From NCBI GenBank assembly GCA_903928045.1, contig CAIYPH010000298.1, positions 1-6,069 on the forward strand: a stretch of DNA of 6,069 nt. Reading direction: 5' to 3'. The notes beneath the pieces were generated by a model, which was not told the origin of the DNA, made no database searches, and worked only from the letters and a program-made list of their open reading frames with translations. Below are positions 1-5,134 of this stretch, one piece after another (position 1 is the stretch's first letter; every line of letters starts with the position of its first letter). The translations under genes were made by a program, and so were the position numbers. The stretch is from an uncultured Rhodospirillales bacterium (GTDB taxonomy: Bacteria; Pseudomonadota; Alphaproteobacteria; Acetobacterales; Acetobacteraceae).

Positions 1-7
1 AACGGAT

Positions 8-56
8 GGGGTCTGGGGGATCATCCCCCAGCGGGGTCAAGGGGCAGAGCCCCTTG
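8..56. repeat. Tandem GGGGTC-plus-hairpin repeat element, two units
   Basis: Two successive units are visible, each starting with GGGGTC (8-13 and 33-38) followed by an inverted repeat. Unit 1 contains a near-perfect palindrome at 13-31 with 9-base arms CTGGGGGAT/ATCCCCCAG around a single C. Unit 2 contains arms CAAGGGGC (38-45) and GCCCCTTG (49-56) around AGA. The modular head-plus-hairpin design in non-coding DNA, just past the end of an operon, suggests a dispersed intergenic repeat. From memory, similar GGGGTC-led hairpins are common in Acetobacteraceae genomes. The structure is seen directly; the family assignment is inference. Confidence 0.6.
38..56 (-). terminator. Possible operon terminator hairpin (no clear U tract)
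   Basis: A perfect 8-bp GC-rich stem with a 3-base loop begins 24 bases past the stop codon of the dehydrogenase gene, the last gene of the operon in this window. A second strong hairpin (13-31) follows directly. On the minus strand no run of T follows either stem, so this is not a canonical intrinsic terminator. It could instead stabilise the 3' end of the mRNA or simply be part of the repeat element. Confidence 0.35.
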
Positions 57-80
57 CCTTCCTTTGTCCAGCCGCCCCCG

Positions 81-848
81 TCACCGCGACCCGCCGTTGA
101 CCTGGAAGCACTGCTTGGTGATGAGCTTGCTGTCATCGCTGGCGAGGAATAGGCCGAGTGCGGCGATATCCTCGGACGCGATCACGTCGGGCAGGCATTG
201 GCGGGCGACCCCGGCGGCGATGAGGCTTTCGTCCTGGTACCAGAGTTCGCGCTGGCGCGGCGTGATGACCATGCCGGGCGCGATGGCGTTGACGCGGATG
301 CGCCACTGGCCGATGTCGCGCGCGAGCGAGTTGGTGAAGCCGACCACGGCGGCCTTGGCGGCGCTATAGGCCTGCATGCGTGGCCCGCCGCCCATCCAGG
401 CAACCGAGCTCATGTTGATGATTGAGCCGAAGCCGAGGCGGCGCATTTGCGGCACCACGGCCTGGGCGGTGAAGTAGTGGTGCTTGAAGTTGACGGCGAG
501 TGCCCAGTCGAACTCGGCCTCGCTCACCTGAAGGAAATCCTGCCTCCGGTCATTCGCGGCGTTGTTGACCAGCACCGCGGCATCGCCGAGGGCGCTGTGC
601 AGCTCGGCCATGGTGGCTTGCAGGGCGGGGATGTCGAGCAGGTCGCAGCGCGCGAAGACCGGGCGGGGGGCGCCGGTGGCGGCGATTTCCTCGACCAGAG
701 CGAGCGAGGCGTCGGTGTCGAGGTCGATCAGGCCGACGCGGGCGCCGTTGGCGGCGAAGGCGCGGGTGAAGGCGGCGCCAATGCCGCTGCCGCCACCGGT
801 GATGATGACGGTGCGGCCGGTGAGGCTGGGGTAGCGGGTCATGCTCAT
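81..848 (-). CDS. SDR-family NAD-dependent aldose 1-dehydrogenase (xylose dehydrogenase-like)
   Basis: Predicted 255-aa cytoplasmic oxidoreductase of the classical short-chain dehydrogenase family, a usual length for it. The cofactor motif TGGGSGIG is at residues 17-24, and D42 at the end of the second strand favours NAD over NADP. The NNAA motif is at 95-98. The catalytic set is N120, S148, Y161 and K165 (YSAAK), and the PG motif after strand six is at 191-192. From memory, the N-terminal YPSL-type start, the NNA-ND segment, the RQ-LWY segment and the C-terminal LFLASDDS stretch match Caulobacter-type D-xylose 1-dehydrogenase (XylB) and its relatives. Such enzymes oxidise an aldose at C1 to the lactone. 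The ATG at 848 overlaps the ATPase stop by four bases (ATGA), implying translational coupling; a second ATG at 842 is possible. The context of a sugar importer supports a sugar substrate. Which sugar is unknown, and other SDR substrates (polyols, other aldoses) cannot be excluded. Confidence 0.88.
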   Translation of the reverse strand: MSMTRYPSLTGRTVIITGGGSGIGAAFTRAFAANGARVGLIDLDTDASLALVEEIAATGAPRPVFARCDLLDIPALQATMAELHSALGDAAVLVNNAANDRRQDFLQVSEAEFDWALAVNFKHHYFTAQAVVPQMRRLGFGSIINMSSVAWMGGGPRMQAYSAAKAAVVGFTNSLARDIGQWRIRVNAIAPGMVITPRQRELWYQDESLIAAGVARQCLPDVIASEDIAALGLFLASDDSKLITKQCFQVNGGSR

Positions 849-1924
849 GCGATGAGGCGTTCCGTCTGGGGGTCGAACAGGCAGAGCTTGCGGGTATCGA
901 CGGCGAAACGCGCCGCCGCGCCGTTGGCGAGGCGGATATCGGGGGCGACGCGGCCGAGGACTTTCTCGCCGCCCAGCCGCATCACCACGATGGTCTCGGC
1001 GCCGGTCGGCTCGGTCATCTCCACCGGGGCGGTGATGACGATGGGGGCGCTGCCGTCGCCGAACAGGCGGGTGGGTTCGGCGATGCATTCGGGGCGGATG
1101 CCGAGCACCACCTCGCGCCCCTGCCACTCCGCGGCGGCGGCGGGTGCGGGCAGGCGGACATCGCCCACCACCACGGCGCCGCCATCGATGCGGGCCATGA
1201 CGGTGTTCATCGGCGGCGCCCCCATGAAGCGGGCGACGAAGAGGTTGGCGGGGCGGTTATAGACGGTGTCGGGGTCAGCGAATTGCTGCACCTCGCCCTG
1301 GTGCATCACCGCGATGCGGGTCGCCATGGTCATCGCCTCGATCTGGTCATGGGTGACGTAGACGATCGAGGTGCCGATGCGGGCGTGGAGCTGCTTGATT
1401 TCCATACGCATCTCGACGCGCAGCTTGGCATCGAGGTTGGAGAGCGGCTCATCGAACAGGAACAGCTTGGGATCGCGCACGAGAGCGCGGCCCATGGCGA
1501 CGCGCTGGCGCTGGCCGCCGGAGAGCTGGGCGGGCTTGCGGGCCAGCAGGGGCTCGATTTGCAGCAGCTTGGCGACGCGCTCGACGGCCTGGTTCTGCTC
1601 AGGCTTCGGCACGTTACGGCATTCCATGCCGAAGGTGATGTTCTGCCGCACGGTCATCGAGGGGTAGAGCGCGTAGGTCTGGAAGACCATGGCGATGTCG
1701 CGGTCCTTGGGCGGGATGGCGTTGACCAGGCGGCCGCCGATTTCGATATCGCCGGAGGAGGCGGTCTCAAGCCCGGCGATGATGTTGAGCAGGGTCGATT
1801 TGCCGCAGCCGGAGGGGCCGACCAGCACGGTGAAATCGCCGCTGTCGATATCGAGGTTGATGCCCTTCAGCACCTCGGTGGTGCCGAAGCGCTTGTGCAG
1901 GTCGCGGATGACGAGGGCGGACAT
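845..1924 (-). CDS. CUT1 sugar ABC transporter ATP-binding protein (MalK/UgpC type)
   Basis: Predicted 359-aa ATPase that powers the importer encoded upstream, working as a dimer on the cytoplasmic face. All motifs are intact: Walker A GPSGCGKST at 36-44, Q-loop Q82, signature LSGGQ at 134-138, Walker B LFLFDE at 154-159 (catalytic E159), D-loop SNLD at 162-165 and switch H192. The nucleotide-binding domain covers about 1-235. The remaining 120 or so residues form the MalK-type C-terminal regulatory/TOBE region, which gives the usual length of this family. The start ATG at 1924 is preceded by AGGGA with a 7-base spacer (1932-1936), overlapping the stop codon of the upstream permease gene; the gap between the two genes is 10 bases. 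Such ATPases are often automatically named UgpC, but that name does not establish glycerol-3-phosphate as the substrate. In some species one MalK-type ATPase serves several importers. Confidence 0.96.
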   Translation of the reverse strand: MSALVIRDLHKRFGTTEVLKGINLDIDSGDFTVLVGPSGCGKSTLLNIIAGLETASSGDIEIGGRLVNAIPPKDRDIAMVFQTYALYPSMTVRQNITFGMECRNVPKPEQNQAVERVAKLLQIEPLLARKPAQLSGGQRQRVAMGRALVRDPKLFLFDEPLSNLDAKLRVEMRMEIKQLHARIGTSIVYVTHDQIEAMTMATRIAVMHQGEVQQFADPDTVYNRPANLFVARFMGAPPMNTVMARIDGGAVVVGDVRLPAPAAAAEWQGREVVLGIRPECIAEPTRLFGDGSAPIVITAPVEMTEPTGAETIVVMRLGGEKVLGRVAPDIRLANGAAARFAVDTRKLCLFDPQTERLIA

Positions 1925-1934
1925 GCGGTGATCC

Positions 1935-2786
1935 CTATTTCACGGCGCCGGCGGTGAGGCCACGCACGAAGTAGCGGCCGCCGAAGAGGTAGACGAGCAG
2001 CGTCGGCAGTGCGGCCACCACCACGGCGGCGCTTTGGATGCCGTGCTGCGGCACGTCGGCCACCGAGGCGGAGAGCGCGATCAGCGCCGCCGTCACCGGC
2101 TGCTGGGTGCCGGTGGTGAAGGTGACGCCGTAGAGGAACTCGTTCCAGATGCCGGTGAACTGCCAGATCACGGTCACGATCAGGATCGGCGGCGAGAGCG
2201 GCAGCACAATGCGGTAGAAAATCCGGAAGAACCCGGCGCCGTCGATTTTCGCGGCCTTCATCAGGTCGGCGGGAATGGCGATGTAGTAGTTGCGGCAGAA
2301 CAGCGTGGTGAAGCTCAGGCCCTGCACGGTGTGGATCATCACCAGCCCCGCCAGCGTGTTGGTCAGCCCCACGTCACGCAGCACGATGGTCCAGGGGATC
2401 AGCCGCATCTGCTCGGGCAGGAACACGCCGAGGGTAACCAGGGCGAAGATCCAGGCATCGCCCTTGAAGCGCCACAGCGAAATCGCGTAGCCGGCCACCG
2501 CGCCGAGCAGGGTGGAGAGCAGGGTCGCCGGCAGGGTGACCAGCGCGGAATTCAGCATATAGGGCCGGATGCCGGAGCACGTCTGCGCGATGCAGTAATC
2601 GGCCCAGGCGGCCACGTAGTTCTGGAAGGCCCAGCTGCGCGGCCAGCCGATCATCGAGGTCTGCGCGATCTCCTCGGCGGTGCGCACCGAGTTCAGCAGC
2701 ACCACCACGAGGGGCACGAGGTAGAGGAAGGCCAGCAGGAAGGCCAACCCGTAGAGCAGCGCGCGGGAGAGCGAGGCGTTACGCAC
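1935..2786 (-). CDS. CUT1 sugar ABC transporter permease (MalG type)
   Basis: Predicted 283-aa inner-membrane protein, the second transmembrane subunit of the importer. About six hydrophobic segments are visible (roughly residues 9-31, 78-101, 111-132, 141-162, 195-215 and 248-270). The cytoplasmic EAA loop that docks on the ATPase is clear at about 171-197 (ADLMKAAKIDGAG then LP). The MalG-type short C-terminal tail is present. The segments around the EAA loop and the IWQF-IWNEFL-G stretch resemble GtsC-type glucose/mannose permeases, from memory. I chose the GTG start at 2786 because GGAGGG sits six bases upstream and the start overlaps the upstream permease stop by only 8 bases; the longer frame from 2843 adds an unconserved Cys-rich N-terminus without such a site. 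Two cysteines (C65, C70) lie in the predicted periplasmic loop after the first helix. Confidence 0.95.
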   Translation of the reverse strand: MRNASLSRALLYGLAFLLAFLYLVPLVVVLLNSVRTAEEIAQTSMIGWPRSWAFQNYVAAWADYCIAQTCSGIRPYMLNSALVTLPATLLSTLLGAVAGYAISLWRFKGDAWIFALVTLGVFLPEQMRLIPWTIVLRDVGLTNTLAGLVMIHTVQGLSFTTLFCRNYYIAIPADLMKAAKIDGAGFFRIFYRIVLPLSPPILIVTVIWQFTGIWNEFLYGVTFTTGTQQPVTAALIALSASVADVPQHGIQSAAVVVAALPTLLVYLFGGRYFVRGLTAGAVK

Positions 2787-3696
2787 GGGCTTCCCTCCGG
2801 CGCTGATAGTATTTCCACGCACCATAGGGCAGCAGCACGCCAAGCAAGGTGAGCAGCATCAGCACCGCGGCGGCCGAGCCGCGGCCGAGATGGCCGCGCT
2901 GGAACATGAAATCATAGACCACGAGGGCCGGCAGCTGGGTGGCGATGCCTGGCCCGCCGCCAGTCAGCGCGCGAACGAGGTCGAAGGTCTTGATGGCGAA
3001 TTGCAGCAGGATCACCATCACCGCGATGACGATCGGCCACAGCGTCGGCAGGATCACCCGCGTGTAGATGCGCACCGGCCCTGCACCATCGATCTGCGCG
3101 GCCTTGATGAGATCGGCCTCCACCGAGCGCAGCCCGGCGAGGAACAACGCCATCGCGAAGCCGGAGGATTGCCAGATCGCGGCGATCACGATGGTCCAGA
3201 TCGCCATGTCGCGGTCGATCAGCCAGTCGAAGCGGAAGCTCGTCCAGCCCCAGTCATTCACCAGCTTCTGGACGCCCATGCCGGGGTTGAGCAGCCAGCT
3301 CCATACCGTGCCGGTCACCACGAAGGAGACGGCCATCGGGTAGAGGAAGATCGAGCGCAGCACGTTCTCGCCGCGGATCCGCTGGTCGAGGATGATCGCC
3401 AGCACCAGGCCCACAATGGCGGTGAGGATGACGAAGCCGGCGCCGAACAGCAGCAGGTTGTCGAAGGCGATCTTCCAGTTCCGCGTTGCCAGCACGCTGC
3501 TGTAGTTGCGCCAGCCGACGAAGCCATCGACCGGCACCAGGGTGGACGGCGTGAAGGAGATCCACGTCGTCCACGCAGTGAACACCACCACGTGCCCGGC
3601 CGAGAGCAGCAGCGGCACCCAGATCACCAGGAATTCCGGCAGCCGCTTCAAGAAGGCGAACAGGGGCCGCGCCGCTGCCGGCGCGGCGTGGCTCAA
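2779..3696 (-). CDS. CUT1 sugar ABC transporter permease (MalF type)
   Basis: Predicted 305-aa inner-membrane protein, the first transmembrane subunit of the importer. Hydrophobic segments lie at roughly residues 20-42, 79-103, 113-134, 163-188, 215-235 and 274-293. The EAA loop contacting the ATPase is at about 193-217 (EADLIKAAQIDGAG then ILP), followed by the conserved TGGGPG segment at 245-250 typical of this family. The FLYPMAVSFVVTGT-W-WLLNPG region strongly resembles GtsB-type glucose/mannose permeases, from memory. The start codon is TTG at 3696: its TTGA overlaps the stop of the binding-protein gene by four bases, and GGAGGG lies six bases upstream. The next in-frame methionine (residue 121) falls inside the third hydrophobic segment, so a TTG start is nearly forced. 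The 3' end overlaps the next permease gene by 8 bases. Confidence 0.95.
   Translation of the reverse strand: MSHAAPAAARPLFAFLKRLPEFLVIWVPLLLSAGHVVVFTAWTTWISFTPSTLVPVDGFVGWRNYSSVLATRNWKIAFDNLLLFGAGFVILTAIVGLVLAIILDQRIRGENVLRSIFLYPMAVSFVVTGTVWSWLLNPGMGVQKLVNDWGWTSFRFDWLIDRDMAIWTIVIAAIWQSSGFAMALFLAGLRSVEADLIKAAQIDGAGPVRIYTRVILPTLWPIVIAVMVILLQFAIKTFDLVRALTGGGPGIATQLPALVVYDFMFQRGHLGRGSAAAVLMLLTLLGVLLPYGAWKYYQRRREARA
2793..2798 (-). promoter_or_regulatory. Strong ribosome-binding site deciding a GTG start
   Basis: GGAGGG on the minus strand lies six bases before GTG at 2786. It sits inside the last codons of the upstream permease gene. It is the main reason for choosing the GTG over the upstream in-frame ATG at 2843 for the MalG-type permease. 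Confidence 0.75.
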
Positions 3697-4970
3697 CGCG
3701 CGCCCTCCACCGCTTCGGCCAGGCGGTTCGCCGCCTGCTCGGGGGTGATGGCGCGGTTCTTCACGTATTCGGTGATGACATCGATCATCGCCGCCGTCAT
3801 GCCGTTCTCCTGCGCCATGTTATGGGCGAGGCTCAGCACGGCCTGGTTGGCGGCTACCGACTCCTTCAGCGCGGCGGCGGTGCGGCGCTGGCCGTCGGAC
3901 CAGCCGGGGCCGGAGAGATCGACGTCGGTGCGTACGGGGATGGAGCCGGTGATCTGCGAGTACATGGTCTGGATCGCGGGATCCATCACCAGCTCGGCCA
4001 TCAGCTTCTGCCCGGCCTGGAGATCGGCCTCCTTGCGCTGCCAGAAAATGAAGGCATCGGCGTTGAGCAGGAACACCGGCTTGGCGTTGTCCGACGGGCC
4101 GGGGACGATCATGAAATCGTCGAGCTTGAAGCCAGCATTCACCAGCACGCCCTGCGCCCAGCCGCCCATGATGAGCATGCCCATGTCGCCGGCGATGAAG
4201 CGCTGGAGATTGGTGGAGAAATGCTGGGCGGCGGTGTTGGGGTCCATCCAATCGGCGATTTTGCGCACCTGGGCGAAGGCCGCCTTCATCTCGGGGCCGC
4301 GCAGCGCCTTCTCGTCGAGGTTCATGCAGGCGGCGCGATAGGCGGCGGGGCTGATGCCGGCAAGCGCGGCCTCGAATTTCTGGCCGTCATCCGGCCGCGT
4401 GCCGCCATTGGCGATGGGGTGGGCAACCCCGCCGGCCTTCATCTTCTCGGCCAGCGCGTTGAAATCGGCCCAGGTCACCGGCGTCTTGTCGGCCTTGGCC
4501 TTGTCCATCGCGCGCTTGGAGAGGAACAGCATGTTGGTGCTGTAGATCTGCAGCGGCAGGGCGGACCACTTGCCGCCGGGCTTATGGAGGCGGGCGAGAT
4601 CGGGGGCGACCACCTTCTCGTATCCGGCGGCGGCGACGATGGCGTCGAGGTTGACGGTCGGGGCGATCTTCGACCATGCGCCGATTTCCGGGCCCTTCAG
4701 CTGCGAGCAGGCAGGCGGATCGCCGGCCATGATCTGGGCGCGCAGCTTGTTCATCATCTCGGTGGTGAAGCCCGGCACCGGGGAGTGCTGCCACACGCCG
4801 CCGTGCTCCTCGAATTTCTTGCCGAGCGCGGTGATCGCGGCGCCATCGCTGCCGGCGCTCCACTGGGAGATCGCGGTGAGGCGCGGCTTCACCTGGGCGC
4901 GCAGCGCACCGGGGGCGGCGAGTGCGGCGGCGGTGCCGGCCATGGCGGCGCGGCGGCTGATGTTGGACAT
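3693..4970 (-). CDS. Sugar ABC transporter substrate-binding protein (CUT1, SBP family 1)
   Basis: Predicted 425-aa exported protein that captures the sugar in the periplasm and delivers it to the two permeases. The N-terminus shows SRR (R6, R7), a mildly hydrophobic Ala-rich stretch to about residue 22, and a likely cleavage site after A25 (ALRA before Q26). This looks more like a Tat than a Sec signal, although the FLK part of the Tat consensus is missing. There is no lipobox cysteine. The mature part has family 1 binding-protein features: MMNKLRAQIMAGDPP at 72-86, the GD-GMLIMGGWA segment at 271-282 and TGSIPVRTD at 351-359 near the C-terminal domain. These segments resemble glucose/mannose-binding proteins of the GtsA and Thermus GBP type, from memory. 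The ATG at 4970 was chosen because AGGGAG precedes it by 7 bases and the signal peptide begins there. It is the first gene of the operon. Ligand identity remains inferred. Confidence 0.95.
   Translation of the reverse strand: MSNISRRAAMAGTAAALAAPGALRAQVKPRLTAISQWSAGSDGAAITALGKKFEEHGGVWQHSPVPGFTTEMMNKLRAQIMAGDPPACSQLKGPEIGAWSKIAPTVNLDAIVAAAGYEKVVAPDLARLHKPGGKWSALPLQIYSTNMLFLSKRAMDKAKADKTPVTWADFNALAEKMKAGGVAHPIANGGTRPDDGQKFEAALAGISPAAYRAACMNLDEKALRGPEMKAAFAQVRKIADWMDPNTAAQHFSTNLQRFIAGDMGMLIMGGWAQGVLVNAGFKLDDFMIVPGPSDNAKPVFLLNADAFIFWQRKEADLQAGQKLMAELVMDPAIQTMYSQITGSIPVRTDVDLSGPGWSDGQRRTAAALKESVAANQAVLSLAHNMAQENGMTAAMIDVITEYVKNRAITPEQAANRLAEAVEGAR
3703..3708 (-). promoter_or_regulatory. Strong ribosome-binding site deciding a TTG start
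   Basis: GGAGGG on the minus strand lies six bases before TTG at 3696, inside the 3' end of the binding-protein gene. It has the same sequence and spacing as the site before the second permease, and it supports initiation at TTG within the TTGA stop/start overlap. Confidence 0.75.
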
Positions 4971-4977
4971 TGATTTT

Positions 4978-4983
4978 CTCCCT
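4978..4983 (-). promoter_or_regulatory. Ribosome-binding site of the binding-protein gene
   Basis: AGGGAG on the minus strand lies seven bases before ATG at 4970. It favours this start over the in-frame ATG at 5018, which would put 16 hydrophilic residues in front of the signal peptide. Confidence 0.75.
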
Positions 4984-5067
4984 GAGCATGGATGGCCGTG
5001 GCCACCACATTCTTGCAATCCTTCAAGCAGATGGCAGCGGAGACGGCAAGGCGAGGGCAGCTAGGAT

Positions 5068-5099
5068 GTTCTTTTGGTGAACAAAAAGAACCAAAAAAA
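5068..5099. repeat. AT-rich inverted repeat island
   Basis: Inverted arms GTTCTTTT (5068-5075) and AAAAGAAC (5084-5091) enclose an 8-base loop. A second, mutually exclusive stem is possible between TTTTGGT (5072-5078) and ACCAAAA (5090-5096). A run of seven A (5093-5099) follows on the plus strand, which reads as T before the hairpin on the minus strand. It therefore does not have the hairpin-then-T order of an intrinsic terminator for the leftward hyuA-like gene. Its composition stands out sharply from the surrounding GC-rich DNA. From memory, similar T-rich hairpins recur between genes in Acetobacteraceae. Confidence 0.5.
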
Positions 5100-5134
5100 C
5101 TTTTCTCAACTTTGCCGCCGTTGGCGTCCTGCCG

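Larger units (their letters stand above)
4971..5134 (-). promoter_or_regulatory. Intergenic leader and probable promoter region of the sugar operon
   Basis: This 164-bp gap separates the hyuA-like stop from the operon's first gene and is the only non-coding space upstream of the operon, so its promoter probably lies here. I found no convincing -35/-10 pair. Two small dyads could be regulator sites: a perfect GTGGCCAC at 4998-5005 (inside the TGGCC-GT-GGCCA dyad at 4993-5004) and an imperfect palindrome at 5012-5027 bounded by CTTG and CAAG. The right half holds the AT-rich hairpin island described separately. Promoter presence is inference from layout. Confidence 0.45.

Noticed and set aside
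849..1127. N-terminal extension of the dehydrogenase to an upstream ATG at 1127
   Set aside because: The added 93 residues are Arg/Pro-rich and lie inside the ATPase gene. The SDR fold begins normally just after the ATG at 848, which is coupled to the ATPase stop.
447..1262. 271-codon plus-strand open frame, and others opposite the ATPase (1283-1957) and MalG-type permease (2034-2852)
   Set aside because: Each mirrors a well-supported minus-strand gene and shows the same biased composition, with no supporting ribosome-binding site or domain.
2787..2843. Longer N-terminus for the second permease from the ATG at 2843
   Set aside because: It would overlap the first permease by 65 bases and add a Cys-rich segment. 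The GTG at 2786 has a strong ribosome-binding site and an 8-base overlap.
2890..4341. 483-codon open frame on the plus strand
   Set aside because: It lies antisense to the MalF-type permease and binding-protein genes. Its product is low-complexity (rich in H, D, R, Q, then A, S, R) without domain motifs, typical of mirror frames in GC-rich coding DNA.
3822..4973. 383-codon open frame on the plus strand
   Set aside because: It is fully antisense to the binding-protein gene, with a Gly/His/Ala/Glu-rich composition and no recognisable motif; a codon-bias shadow.
5022..5105. Sigma-70-like promoter elements, such as TTGAGA or TTGAAG hexamers on the minus strand
   Set aside because: No TATAAT-like hexamer occurs at 16-18 bases from either, so a specific promoter call is not supported.
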